From positions 124,001 through 188,000 of the forward strand of contig CADBYT010000004.1 of the NCBI GenBank assembly GCA_902798975.1: a stretch of 64,000 bases of DNA, given 5' to 3'. The translations under genes and the position numbers were made by a program. The DNA is from an uncultured Bacteroidia bacterium (lineage in GTDB: Bacteria > Bacteroidota > Bacteroidia > Bacteroidales > UBA932). The notes beneath the pieces were generated by a model. It saw only the letters and a program-made list of their open reading frames with translations. It searched no databases and was not told the origin of the DNA. Below are positions 27,343 to 36,622 of the stretch, piece by piece. Each line of letters begins with the position of its first letter. The stretch's first letter is position 1.

Positions 27343-28357
27343 TGCCTTGTTTGCTGCGCCGGAGCAGCTCCGTCGTGCTGGTATGCTTGCCGTCCGTCGT
27401 CTCTTCCCTGCGGGAATTGAGCAACGCGCGATACTCGTCCAGCGACATGTTGAAATCCATATAGTTCATCGGGTTCACGCGGTTGCCGCGGTAGACCACC
27501 TCGTAGTGGAGGTGGGGGCCCGTGGACTTGCCGGTCGAGCCGACGTTGCCGAGTTGCTCGCCCCGTTTGACCTTCATACCCACCGACACGGAGATGGCGC
27601 TGAGGTGCGCATAGCGCGTCTGGTAGCCATAGCCGTGGTCGATGACGATCTGGTTGCCGTAGCCGTTGGACTTGAATTCCGCCATCGTCACCACGCCGTC
27701 TCCGGTGGCATATACCGGCGTGCCCGTGGCCGCGGCCATGTCCTGCCCGCCATGGACTTCACCGCCGCCGAAGACGGGATCCGTCCGGTAGCCGAAGCCG
27801 CTCGAGAGATGGACCTTGTTGTGGTCGGGCAGCAGCGGCGGCACGCTCGGCACGCAGGCAAGCATGTCGCCCGCGGTGCGGGCCAGCAGGCCCACTTCGT
27901 CAAGCGACATGCCCTGGATGTAGGCGCGCTTGGTCAGCTTGTCCAGCCGCCGGACCGACCAGCCCAGCGTGGAGTTCGAGCCGAGCAGGTCGATCTCGGC
28001 GTAGCGGTTGACGCCGCCGAGGCCGGAATTCTTCACCTCGTCCGGAATCTCGCCCAGGCCATAGATGGAGCGGTACACTTCGTCGTCCCGCTGCTCGATA
28101 CCCGTCAGCGTGCGGTCGTACAGGTCCAGGCGGTTGGAGAGCACCTCCATCCGCGCCTCCCACTCGGCCACCCGGCGCTTGAGCACCGCGGTCCGCGGGA
28201 GGTCCCAGTGGAACACGGAGGTATAGAGCCAGAAGTACAGGAACACGAAGCCCGCGGCGGCCAGGGCGGCTACCGACAAACGCACGTATTTGAGGTACTT
28301 GGGGTCTTCCCGTTCCTCATACAGCAGCGTCTCGGGATTGAGGACGTACTTGGGCAT
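27335..28357 (-). CDS. M23 family metallopeptidase (1st of a pair)
   Basis: A 340-residue protein with cytoplasmic basic N-terminus (MPKYVLNPETLLYEEREDPK), one transmembrane helix, a coiled linker and an M23 peptidase domain with HGGQDMAA and HLHYEVV zinc motifs. The start at 28357 is supported by the TATCTTTG box ending 7 nt upstream; the 30-codon upstream extension would include the promoter. The probable role is peptidoglycan remodelling during growth or division. Confidence 0.9.
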   Translation of the reverse strand: MPKYVLNPETLLYEEREDPKYLKYVRLSVAALAAAGFVFLYFWLYTSVFHWDLPRTAVLKRRVAEWEARMEVLSNRLDLYDRTLTGIEQRDDEVYRSIYGLGEIPDEVKNSGLGGVNRYAEIDLLGSNSTLGWSVRRLDKLTKRAYIQGMSLDEVGLLARTAGDMLACVPSVPPLLPDHNKVHLSSGFGYRTDPVFGGGEVHGGQDMAAATGTPVYATGDGVVTMAEFKSNGYGNQIVIDHGYGYQTRYAHLSAISVSVGMKVKRGEQLGNVGSTGKSTGPHLHYEVVYRGNRVNPMNYMDFNMSLDEYRALLNSRREETTDGKHTSTTELLRRSKQGNG

Positions 28358-28364
28358 AGGGATG

Positions 28365-28372
28365 CAAAGATA
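28365..28372 (-). promoter_or_regulatory. -7 box of the M23 pair
   Basis: TATCTTTG on the minus strand, 7 nt before the ATG at 28357. Confidence 0.65.
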
Positions 28373-28414
28373 CTCATTTTTTGCAAATTGCACCCACTCA
28401 CCTAAAGAAACCTT

Positions 28415-28466
28415 CCCGTCATGCCCGGACGTGACCTTCTCCGTCATGCCCGGCTTGACCGGGCAT
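28415..28466. repeat. Dispersed palindromic repeat, GTCAT family
   Basis: A complete unit GTCAT-GCCCGG-CTTGA-CCGGGC-ATC (28443-28467) lies just behind the TonB receptor stop, with a degenerate unit (CGTCATGCCCGGACGTGACC) before it. Related units with different but still pairing stems lie at 34358-34431 and 40249-40340. The hairpin might help end the receptor transcript, though no T tract follows. Confidence 0.7.
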
Positions 28467-28468
28467 CT

Positions 28469-30475
28469 CTAAAATTCTATCCGGTAGCTGAAGTTCGGCA
28501 TGATGGGCAGCAGGGCGATCTCTTTCCAGGACTCGGTCCGCGTGTCGAAGTACAGCATGAAGGGATTGAAGTGGTTCGTCACATTGCAGACACCGAGGTT
28601 CACCTTGTGCTCCACCCGGCCCGTCCGGAAGGAGAATTGATAGCCCAGATCCAGGCGGATGACCGTCGGCATCCGATAGTTGTTCACACCGGAATAATAC
28701 TTTGCCGTCCATTCCATCCCGGGAAGCGGCATCTGATAGGTCTCCGGAGCGCCGTTCTCCCAGTTCCCGCTCTGCAGGATGAACGTGGCGCAAATACCTT
28801 TCCACTGGGCCATGACGTTCAGCACGTGCGGCCGGTCGAAGCGTGCGGGGAAGGGCAGGCCCCGGTTGGTCTCGGCGAAGTCATGCCGCGTCGTCTTCGA
28901 CAGCGTATAGGCCACGCGTGCATAAAAGTCGTTTCCCTGGTACTCGTACAGGAACTCCGCGCCATAGGCCGTTCCCTTGCCAAAGTCCACCTGGTTCTCC
29001 CATGCGGCCAACGCCCCGCTGAACAGGCTCTGCGAGTATTTGTAGTAGATCAGGTTGCCCATCGCCTTGTAAAAGCCGCCCAGCGACAGGGAGTGGCCGC
29101 CGAACTTAATGGTCAGGCCCACATTGCCCTGCAGGGCCGTCTCCGGTTTGACCTTTGCGCCGGAAGGCACCATCATGTCCAGCGACCAGCCCAGCGGCAT
29201 ACCCTCCAGCGTGTGGTAATACTGCAGCATCCGGTCCCCGGTGATTTCCATCTGCAGCCAGTCCGTCAGGTTCATCCGGGCCGACAGGCCACCTTCAACG
29301 TCGAAGCGTCCGCCGGTGGCGTCCGAGAAATTCTTAAAATAGTGCCCCCGCGCAACCGCCTTCACGGTCAGCCGGTCGGGGATGACGTAATCCGCCTGCA
29401 CCCACGTCGTCGTCAGCAGCGAATTCGTATTGTTGTTCGTCTTCGCCACCTGACCCGGTGCGAACTGCGCCCAGCGCAGATTGAGTCCTTCGCTCAGCGT
29501 GAAACCGTCCGCCAACGTGTGGCGCAGGTTTCCCGCCAGGGCATACTCTCCGACAAGCGAACGCAGCGACAGGTGGTTCTTCGTGTCGTGGTAGCGCTTG
29601 TCCTGCTCCTGGCTGCTCCCGTAGCGGTTGGCCGATGCCGTTATCTCCAGCCGCATGTTGTCTTCGTAATGACGGAAGCGCACCAGCCCTACCAGGTTGT
29701 TCCAGCCCATCACCTCGTGCGAGGCGTCCGGCGTGTCGAAGGCATACCGGTCCATGCTGCCCAGCACCGAGGCTTCCAGGAAACTCCGGGCCCCCGCCTG
29801 CCAGCGGAGCTTTGCGTACACGTCGCCCACCGTGGTGGTGAAATTATCAAGACCGTTCACCATGTCCGGAAGGGCTTTCCGCAGGGCGCGGAACTCCCAG
29901 GTCAGCGGAGAGTAGCGCACCGAGAGGATGTAGGACAGTTTCTTCCCGAGAGGGCCTTCCGTTGCGGCACTGATAAGGAAATTGTTCAGCGCTATGCTGG
30001 TCTGCTGCGCATCCGAAGGCGTTTTCGAGACCATCCGCAGATGCGCCGCCGTGAAATTGCTGTCCCCGCCGTCGAAGCCGCCTTTGGCCAGCGACGCCCC
30101 CTCCGCCACTTCTGAAGGGATAATGGTCGTCAGTCCCAGGATATGCGAATAACCGTAGACGGGCACGCCGTCCAGCGAGAAAAGATTGTTCCCCGAGCCG
30201 CCGCCACGCACATACATGGACGTGGTACCGTCCGCACCTGTCGTCACGCCCGGGAGGCTCTGTGCCCAGCGGACCGCATCACCCTCTCCCATCGGGGACA
30301 TCAGGACGCGAATCCCCTCAAGGCCCGTCTGCAGGCGTCCCAGGCTTACTTCGATGCGCCGCGCGTCCGTCTTCACCGCCGCCTGGAGGGTGTCGCTCCA
30401 GGCAGTGACCTCCTGCTGCGCATGGGCAAGCAAGGAGGAAAACAAGATGACCGAGAATAATATGATTCGTTTCAT
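28469..30475 (-). CDS. TonB-dependent outer-membrane receptor
   Basis: A 668-residue receptor: signal peptide MKRIILFSVILFSSLLAHAQ, a plug domain (SMYVRGGGSGNNLFSLDGVPVY is its DG-V-Y region) and a beta-barrel ending in FSYRIEF. It lacks the carboxypeptidase-like N-terminal domain of SusC proteins. It lies 13 nt after a DUF4249 lipoprotein gene. Such pairs are common in Bacteroidota; the ligand is unknown and may be an iron compound or a peptide. The unusual start of the plug (VLMSPMGEGDAVRWAQSLPG) is normal for this subtype. Confidence 0.9.
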   Translation of the reverse strand: MKRIILFSVILFSSLLAHAQQEVTAWSDTLQAAVKTDARRIEVSLGRLQTGLEGIRVLMSPMGEGDAVRWAQSLPGVTTGADGTTSMYVRGGGSGNNLFSLDGVPVYGYSHILGLTTIIPSEVAEGASLAKGGFDGGDSNFTAAHLRMVSKTPSDAQQTSIALNNFLISAATEGPLGKKLSYILSVRYSPLTWEFRALRKALPDMVNGLDNFTTTVGDVYAKLRWQAGARSFLEASVLGSMDRYAFDTPDASHEVMGWNNLVGLVRFRHYEDNMRLEITASANRYGSSQEQDKRYHDTKNHLSLRSLVGEYALAGNLRHTLADGFTLSEGLNLRWAQFAPGQVAKTNNNTNSLLTTTWVQADYVIPDRLTVKAVARGHYFKNFSDATGGRFDVEGGLSARMNLTDWLQMEITGDRMLQYYHTLEGMPLGWSLDMMVPSGAKVKPETALQGNVGLTIKFGGHSLSLGGFYKAMGNLIYYKYSQSLFSGALAAWENQVDFGKGTAYGAEFLYEYQGNDFYARVAYTLSKTTRHDFAETNRGLPFPARFDRPHVLNVMAQWKGICATFILQSGNWENGAPETYQMPLPGMEWTAKYYSGVNNYRMPTVIRLDLGYQFSFRTGRVEHKVNLGVCNVTNHFNPFMLYFDTRTESWKEIALLPIMPNFSYRIEF

Positions 30476-30488
30476 GACGGATTATCAA

Positions 30489-32105
30489 CTAATGATGTAC
30501 CACCCCCATCTGAGGCAAGATTACGTCCGCGACTATAGTGTCAGGCAAGGTCGCGTGAGAGACAAAACTATCAATCTCCCCGCACCGTTCCACGTCCGCC
30601 CTGTCTACCACCAGGGCCACACGGCTGGAAGTGAAAGGATCCTGAAGAGTACCAAGGTTACTAACCGAATCCCCCATTATGACCATCTGGAAAGCACCTT
30701 TGGGAGCCCCGCCCTCCTGGTTTTCCTCAACCTTCCAATCTATCACGAACGGAATCTTGAATCCAACAAACGCATTGTATGCCACGAGAACGGTCTTGGT
30801 GGAGAAATCCACCGGGCCATACTCTGCCATTCCATGATCCAGAAGTTCATCCTCGTTATCGATACGGTATAACGTTGTTCCCGAGGGTTGAAGCATTATG
30901 TTGCTTATGTTGGGGTCCAGTTTCAGTCCATACTTCCATTCCTCCGGATGCCCGGCACGAACCTCGTAAAGGAGCAGGGAGAACAGCCTGTGGCCCTGTC
31001 CGGTGAGAGCCTCGATATCGCCGGGATACAAATCAGGGATATCAATATAGCTTTCCGGAGACGGGTATCTTGCATCTTTCTCGTAAGCGGCAAAGCAGAA
31101 AGGGCCATCACCCCAGTATTGGTCATCATCCCAACGCACGCTCCGGTCCACCATCGCACCAAAAATGCCTATCGCGCCCTGGATGTTCGTATAGATGTTG
31201 TCCCGGAGGAAAATGTCCGCCAGGTCCGTAGAGCTGCCGGCCTGTCCGAACAGGAAGCTGTCGGTCAGGTACCGGTCATATTCTTCGGAGGCCGAAAAGT
31301 AATGCAATTCCGAGAAGCGCTTCTCGCTGCGGACGAAATCCTTCGGGTCTGCCAGATAATTCCGGAAGTCGCCCGAAACCAGGAAATCCGTCCGTTCGGC
31401 TTCCCGGGCAGGGAAACGAAGATAATTCCGGTGGTACGGCGCGCCTTCCAGGTCCGGATAGGCCGATGTGGAGAACCAGCAGTTCCAAAGCAGGGACGCG
31501 TCTCCGGACCAGAATGAAGCAGGAATCTCGTTGAAACTGTCCACTTCGGGAAAATCCGTGATCAAGCGCTCTGTCAGTTCTCCCTGCGATCCAGCGTCCG
31601 GATAATTGATTCCATAGAACCATACCGGCACGGGTAAAGTGCCTGCCGAGAAAATGTAACCATGGTTTTTCCTGTACTTGGCGTCTTCCGGGAGATGTTT
31701 CCGCCACCATTCCCACCGCACGTCGATAGCGGGCGCTTCCGGCATCGTTTGCTCTGCCCAGACGGGTTCGTGACCCGGAACGGTGACATCCAGCCGGTAG
31801 CGGTGCGTCGGGATGGCGGAATAGGCCAACTGCCAGGAGCCGTCTGCCGAGCGGGCGAAACGACCGGCTTCCTTACCTTCCGTCAGGTCTGTCAGCACGG
31901 CTGTCGCCTCCGGCGGGTCCGGAGCCTGATCGCGCGAGGCCCCCTTCGTGTACAGCAGCTTCAATACCTGCACCGGATCGTCACTCAGCACACATGCCAC
32001 CACCAGCTCAGGATCCTCCATCGCATCCATAATGATGTCCTTGACGCAAGCGGTCGCCGCGGCCAGGCAGGCCACGGCAACCAGTAAACGGTACAGGTAT
32101 CTCAT
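30489..32105 (-). CDS. DUF4249 family lipoprotein
   Basis: A lipoprotein of about 538 residues: MRYLYRLLVAVACLAAATAC is a signal peptide with lipobox. The mature protein has a beta-sandwich start (PELVVACVLSDDPVQVLKL; YRLDVTVPGHEPVWAEQTMP) characteristic of DUF4249. These proteins are the usual outer-membrane partner of the downstream TonB receptor type and probably act as its surface lid or binding subunit. The ATG at 32120, five codons upstream, is an alternative start. The promoter box TACTTTTG lies upstream at 32131. Confidence 0.8.
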   Translation of the reverse strand: MRYLYRLLVAVACLAAATACVKDIIMDAMEDPELVVACVLSDDPVQVLKLLYTKGASRDQAPDPPEATAVLTDLTEGKEAGRFARSADGSWQLAYSAIPTHRYRLDVTVPGHEPVWAEQTMPEAPAIDVRWEWWRKHLPEDAKYRKNHGYIFSAGTLPVPVWFYGINYPDAGSQGELTERLITDFPEVDSFNEIPASFWSGDASLLWNCWFSTSAYPDLEGAPYHRNYLRFPAREAERTDFLVSGDFRNYLADPKDFVRSEKRFSELHYFSASEEYDRYLTDSFLFGQAGSSTDLADIFLRDNIYTNIQGAIGIFGAMVDRSVRWDDDQYWGDGPFCFAAYEKDARYPSPESYIDIPDLYPGDIEALTGQGHRLFSLLLYEVRAGHPEEWKYGLKLDPNISNIMLQPSGTTLYRIDNEDELLDHGMAEYGPVDFSTKTVLVAYNAFVGFKIPFVIDWKVEENQEGGAPKGAFQMVIMGDSVSNLGTLQDPFTSSRVALVVDRADVERCGEIDSFVSHATLPDTIVADVILPQMGVVHH

Positions 32106-32372
32106 AGCGTTACGATGCATAGGTTTCGAACAAAAGTAGAAAGGACACTCGAGAAAATAAAAACTCAAATCGGTTTCATATTGCTCGTGTATTTCTGCGA
32201 TAAAGTTAAGTATTATTCCCGGTTTTATCTGTTTTTCGTAAAATGTAAATCTTACAAACACCCCTTGGAATATACTTATAATCAGACATTTATAAAAGTG
32301 AAAGAATTCAAAATCTTACACGCCTCCAAAACGGCTTTTCAAGGCAGCCAAAATGACTATTCCGCCCCGGCT
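32106..32372. other. AT-rich intergenic region with the DUF4249 promoter
   Basis: About 265 bp without a supported gene between the TPR regulator and the lipoprotein gene, with clearly lower GC than its surroundings. It holds the minus-strand -7 box TACTTTTG at 32131-32138. I see no tRNA-like or riboswitch-like fold. Confidence 0.5.
32131..32138 (-). promoter_or_regulatory. -7 box of the DUF4249/TonB receptor operon
   Basis: TACTTTTG on the minus strand, 25 nt before the ATG at 32105. Confidence 0.55.
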
Positions 32373-34097
32373 TCAGATGCTCTTTGTAAGATTTTTCTGT
32401 ATAAGCGGCATGTACTCCGCTTTACCCAGGTCGCGGATACGTTTCTCCAGTCGATGGGTCTTGACGTATACATAGTTGTTGGAGATACCCAACAGTTCTG
32501 CAATCATGTCCGGCTTGAGGTCTATCAGCCAGTAGCACAGGAACTTCTCGTCCTCGGTGTGTTCCCGAATCCCCAAATCCGCTTTCAAATGCGAAACGAT
32601 TCCGTCCAGATCAGCATTGAGCCTGCGTTCCAGCGCCCGGGTATCCTTTTCCAGGGCACAGACCTCCTGGAATTCTTTCCGTAAGCCATTGATGATATGC
32701 GCATCCGACGAGCGTCCATTTTGTTCCATCCACATCCAGTAGCTATATCGCCCTCCCCTTCTCAGACGATCCAGGCGCTCCCGGCCAAGCTGGAGTCGCA
32801 AATCCTCAAGACGGGAGGAGAAGTCGTCAGACATCGCTGCGGAACGGGATTCCTGTGCAGCCGCTTCCTTTTCCAGATTGGAGTACAATTCCAGTATTCT
32901 TGACTTCTCGGCCTCCAACTTGGTTTTCCGCATTTGAGCAACGCAAAGCAAAAAGATTATAAGCAGTACAAAAAGCAGAGAAAAAACAAAGCCATATAGT
33001 CTGTTCCGTTGAATTCTTTGAGACAGGAACATTTCCTGTTGGCGGTAATACTGCGCCTGGGCCCTGTCAACTGAACGAAGAATGGTATTGCGCGTAAAGG
33101 CGTCCGTCTTCTCAATAATATCTTCTTGTAATGCGACATACTGTTCCATATCTCCCGCTTCCCGCGCAATCCGTGCTTCCCAGGGCAGCACATATAAACT
33201 ATCCTTTGACGTGCGAGCCGCATTCTGTGCGGAAATAATCATTTCTCTTGCGGTTAGCTTATCTCCTTTCAGATATAGACTCCAGGCATATAATGCTTGT
33301 TGTTGTACAGAAAGCGGATATAATTTGGCCGTTTTGTCCAAAAGAATAAGGGTGCTATCATACTGCGGTGGCGTTTTATGGATATACACCATGGCCGCGG
33401 TAAAATATGAATCCGCTAAAACCCCTGAATTCCCTGCGGAAGCAGCTTCTACCTGAAGACTATCACACAAATTGAGACAGATATCCGAATATCCGTTGTT
33501 GTAGTAATCTTCGGCAAGCATTAACCTGGCATACAGTACGTGTGCCGGTGCTTCTGCCTGAGAAAAGTAAACCACCGATTTTCTGGCATATTCCAACGAA
33601 CGCCTATAGTCGAAACCGGAACGGTAGATATCCGACATATTTCTTGCACACATTCCGGCGAGGAACCAATCCTCCCCTTTTTCTGCCAAGCCTAGGGCAC
33701 GGGAGAAGTTCACAGCTGCTTCAGCGATATCATCCGCATCCTTTTGCTGGTCAGCAAAATAAAACCAAGCACGGGCGCGTTCTTCCATGGTTCCATGCAG
33801 CGCATACCATTCGGCTGCGGTCTCCATTTCGGCAAGGAAAGACCCGTCATCAATATAATTCTTGTCCAGCGCAACGCTTTTCAAAAGAAAGTACCGGGCC
33901 CGCAGGGCACGGGTGGTCAGGGACGTGGTGTCAACGGCCGTCAGCACCGCCAGGGCGCTGTCCGGACGCTCGTTGATGTAGGTCTCGACATCGTCCAGCA
34001 CCGCCACTGTCCGCTGCCGCGGCGCAGGGCCGCAGGCCGCCAACAGCAAGGTTGCAGACAAAAAGAAAACCGCTATTTTTCCAGATAAGTGGTTCAT
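32373..34097 (-). CDS. Membrane-anchored TPR regulator with C-terminal HTH
   Basis: A 574-residue protein: lipoprotein-type signal (VFFLSATLLLAACG), about 330 residues of periplasmic TPR helices, one transmembrane helix (GFVFSLLFVLLIIFLLCVAQ), a cytoplasmic coiled coil and a C-terminal helix-turn-helix-like region (DMIAELLGISNNYVYVKTHR). This layout is a Bacteroidota one-component sensor in which periplasmic TPRs signal directly to a DNA-binding end (DUF6377-like, as recalled). It sits upstream of and parallel to the DUF4249/TonB receptor genes and may control them. The start at 34097 is supported by a TATTTTTG box 4 nt upstream. Confidence 0.8.
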   Translation of the reverse strand: MNHLSGKIAVFFLSATLLLAACGPAPRQRTVAVLDDVETYINERPDSALAVLTAVDTTSLTTRALRARYFLLKSVALDKNYIDDGSFLAEMETAAEWYALHGTMEERARAWFYFADQQKDADDIAEAAVNFSRALGLAEKGEDWFLAGMCARNMSDIYRSGFDYRRSLEYARKSVVYFSQAEAPAHVLYARLMLAEDYYNNGYSDICLNLCDSLQVEAASAGNSGVLADSYFTAAMVYIHKTPPQYDSTLILLDKTAKLYPLSVQQQALYAWSLYLKGDKLTAREMIISAQNAARTSKDSLYVLPWEARIAREAGDMEQYVALQEDIIEKTDAFTRNTILRSVDRAQAQYYRQQEMFLSQRIQRNRLYGFVFSLLFVLLIIFLLCVAQMRKTKLEAEKSRILELYSNLEKEAAAQESRSAAMSDDFSSRLEDLRLQLGRERLDRLRRGGRYSYWMWMEQNGRSSDAHIINGLRKEFQEVCALEKDTRALERRLNADLDGIVSHLKADLGIREHTEDEKFLCYWLIDLKPDMIAELLGISNNYVYVKTHRLEKRIRDLGKAEYMPLIQKNLTKSI

Positions 34098-34101
34098 TAT
34101 C

Positions 34102-34109
34102 CAAAAATA
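34102..34109 (-). promoter_or_regulatory. -7 box of the TPR regulator gene
   Basis: TATTTTTG on the minus strand, only 4 nt before the ATG at 34097, implying a leaderless message. Confidence 0.6.
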
Positions 34110-34147
34110 GCGATTTGCGCCGAGAAATCCAACGGGGACGGATGGCA

Positions 34148-36607
34148 TCAGCAGGCCTGCCAGGACTGGGGATCGCGGAAGCCTTTGAGGAATTCGGCGA
34201 CGGGCATGCGCTTCTTGCCGGCGAGCTGGATGTCGGTCAGGGCGAGGGCGCCGTCGAGGGTGGCGATGGCGAGCCAGGTCTTGCCGTCGGAGAGGACGGT
34301 GCCGGGCGCGGCGTGGAGGTCCGGGCGCTTCTCGGTGCGGTAGATTTTGAGGATCTGGGATTCGCCGGTCGGGGCCGGCGAATGACGGGAACTGTCCTGA
34401 GAATCAGCGGTCGGAGTCGGCGAATGACGGGATGTCAATTCGGTGAAGGCAGCGGGATACGGCGAGAGGCCGCGGATGAGGTTGTAGATCTGGTCCGTGG
34501 GCCGGGTCCAGTCGATGCGGCAGAGCTCCTTGGTGAGTTTCGGGGCCGGCTTGAGCTCCTCGGAACCCTGGATGAAGGAGCGCTGGACGCGCAGCTCGAC
34601 ATTGTGCTGGATCAGGGCCTCAACGGTCTGCAGCACGAGGTCGGCGCCGATCATCATGAGGTCGTCATGTAGCTCGCCGGCCGTCTCGTCCGGCCGGATG
34701 CGGCACTCCTGACGGAGAATGATGCCGCCGGTGTCGATGTCCTTGTCGATCATGAAGGTCGTCACGCCGGACATCTTCTCCCCGTTGATGACGGCCCAGT
34801 TGATCGGGGCGGCGCCGCGGTACTGCGGCAACAGGGCCGCGTGGAGGTTGAAGGTACCCAGCCGGGGCATGGCCCAGACCTCTTCCGGGAGCATGCGGAA
34901 GGCCACTACGACAAAGAGGTCGGCCTTCCAGGCGCGCAGCGCCTCGAGGAATTCCGGATCCTTGAGCTTGACGGGCTGCAGGACCGGGATGCCGTGCGCG
35001 ACGGCGTACTGCTTGACTGCGCTCTCGTTCATCTTGAGGCCGCGGCCTGCCGGTTTGTCGGCCACCGTGACCACGCCCACGACTTTGTAGCCGGCCCGCA
35101 CGAGGGTGTCAAGCGGCTTCACGGCGAATTCGGGCGTGCCCATATAGACGATGCGCACAGGGCGGAACAGGCGCACGACCTTGCTCTTGAACTTGCGCCA
35201 CCAGGTGGAGAATTGATCCATATTGAGAAGCTCTGCGTCCCGCATCGCCTTCCAGGTGAAGAAGACGCCGAGAGGCGCTATGACGGCAGCGGATATGAAG
35301 ACGCCGACGGGCGTCTCCACGGCACCGTCCCGCGCCAGCTTGCTGCCGGAAATGTTGAAAACGTAGTAAATGACGAAGAAGAGCACGGAGATGATGAGGC
35401 TCACGCCGAGTCCCCCGCGCTTGCTCTTCACGAGCGCGCCCAGCGGCGCTCCGATGAAGAAAAGCAGGAAGCAGGCCAGTCCCTGCCCGTATTTCTCCAG
35501 GAAGGAAAGGTCGGACTGCCGGAGGTTGTAGCTCCTGTCGTAGCTATTGAAACGGAAATTGTTGATCTCGGCGCTGAAGCGTCCCACATTGTCCGCCGCG
35601 CGGACGCGGGCCTGCGCCTCGGCGTCCGGCCCGTGCCATTTCATGTAATCCGGCGCGTCGAAATCCATCCTGTCCGTATTGCGGAAGGCCGTGTCCAGCT
35701 GCCGGTTCATCTGGAACACGGAGCTGTAGCGGATGCTCTGGTACTGCCGGTTGTGGAGGGAATCCAGCTCACGGCGCAGCGAGTCGCTGAGCGCGCGCAG
35801 CTCCGCCATCTGCTTGGTCTTGATCGCGTCGTCGAAGCGGGCGGAGTCCGATTTCTCGAAGCTGTAGTTCTTCAGCGGAATGATCAGCTCCTGCCGGTCG
35901 AAGTTGATGTGCTGCAGGACCAGGTTCGTGTCCTTGTAGTTCACCGTGTTGTCCTCCCGGTAGGTCGAGCCGTGGAAGAGCGTGAAGGTCAGGTAGTCCT
36001 TGCTCTTGGACATCTTCAGGAGGGCGGAATCCGCCATCGTCACGGAGATGTTGCCCTTGTGCGCCGTGTGGTCGTAGACCTGCACGTCGTAGAGCATTTT
36101 GTTCTGCTTGTTCTGGGCGCCGACGCGCAGGATGTAGCCGTCGATGCCGTTGTAGAAAGTCCCGGGCGGGATTTTGATCTCGTCCTTGGTGCGGGCGATG
36201 TCGTCGCGCAGGGTGTAGATCTGGTTGAAGGCGTGGGGCACGAGCCGCGAGCAGACCACGAAGGCGCCCAGGCCGATGAACGCGGCGGTGACCGCGAGCG
36301 GCAGGATGACCCGGCCGAAGGAAATGCCGGAAGCCCGGATGGCCATCAGCTCCGTCCGCTCGGCGAGCTGGCCGATGGTCATGGTGGCCGCGAGCAGGGT
36401 CGCGAGCGGAATGGCGAGCGGCAGGGCGATGCTGCACACGCCCCAGAACAGGAATTCCAGGATGGTGCGGATGCCGAGGCCCTTGCCCACCAGCTCGTCG
36501 ATGTAGAGCCAGAGCGTCTGCATCGCCAGGATGAAGACCACGATGAAGAGGATCGCGACGAACGGTCCGATGAACGACTTCAATATGAAGCGGTCGAGCT
36601 TCTTCAT
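34148..36607 (-). CDS. fmt: LptF/LptG permease fused to methionyl-tRNA formyltransferase
   Basis: One 819-residue frame holds two unrelated proteins. Residues 1 to about 484 are a YjgP/YjgQ (LptF/G) permease of lipopolysaccharide export, with six membrane helices and a large periplasmic domain. Residues from about 485 are a complete Fmt: VRIVYMGTPEFAVKPLDTL, catalytic NLHAALLPQYRGAAPINW, IDKDIDTGG, then the C-terminal domain. No stop separates them; a GTG at the join (VRIVYMG) could permit separate initiation. An extra segment of about 28 residues in the Fmt C-terminal domain is a dispersed repeat inserted in frame. The fused permease is probably LptG- or LptF-like. Confidence 0.85.
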   Translation of the reverse strand: MKKLDRFILKSFIGPFVAILFIVVFILAMQTLWLYIDELVGKGLGIRTILEFLFWGVCSIALPLAIPLATLLAATMTIGQLAERTELMAIRASGISFGRVILPLAVTAAFIGLGAFVVCSRLVPHAFNQIYTLRDDIARTKDEIKIPPGTFYNGIDGYILRVGAQNKQNKMLYDVQVYDHTAHKGNISVTMADSALLKMSKSKDYLTFTLFHGSTYREDNTVNYKDTNLVLQHINFDRQELIIPLKNYSFEKSDSARFDDAIKTKQMAELRALSDSLRRELDSLHNRQYQSIRYSSVFQMNRQLDTAFRNTDRMDFDAPDYMKWHGPDAEAQARVRAADNVGRFSAEINNFRFNSYDRSYNLRQSDLSFLEKYGQGLACFLLFFIGAPLGALVKSKRGGLGVSLIISVLFFVIYYVFNISGSKLARDGAVETPVGVFISAAVIAPLGVFFTWKAMRDAELLNMDQFSTWWRKFKSKVVRLFRPVRIVYMGTPEFAVKPLDTLVRAGYKVVGVVTVADKPAGRGLKMNESAVKQYAVAHGIPVLQPVKLKDPEFLEALRAWKADLFVVVAFRMLPEEVWAMPRLGTFNLHAALLPQYRGAAPINWAVINGEKMSGVTTFMIDKDIDTGGIILRQECRIRPDETAGELHDDLMMIGADLVLQTVEALIQHNVELRVQRSFIQGSEELKPAPKLTKELCRIDWTRPTDQIYNLIRGLSPYPAAFTELTSRHSPTPTADSQDSSRHSPAPTGESQILKIYRTEKRPDLHAAPGTVLSDGKTWLAIATLDGALALTDIQLAGKKRMPVAEFLKGFRDPQSWQAC
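34358..34431. repeat. Dispersed palindromic repeat inside fmt
   Basis: A complete unit, read on the minus strand as GTCAT-TCGCCGG-CCCCGA-CCGGCGA-ATC, lies at about 34359-34386, followed by a degenerate second unit to 34431. It codes for the low-complexity residues SRHSPTPTADSQDSS and SRHSPAPTGESQ in the Fmt part of the fusion protein. Confidence 0.75.
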
Positions 36608-36622
36608 CCTGACGGGAAAAGT

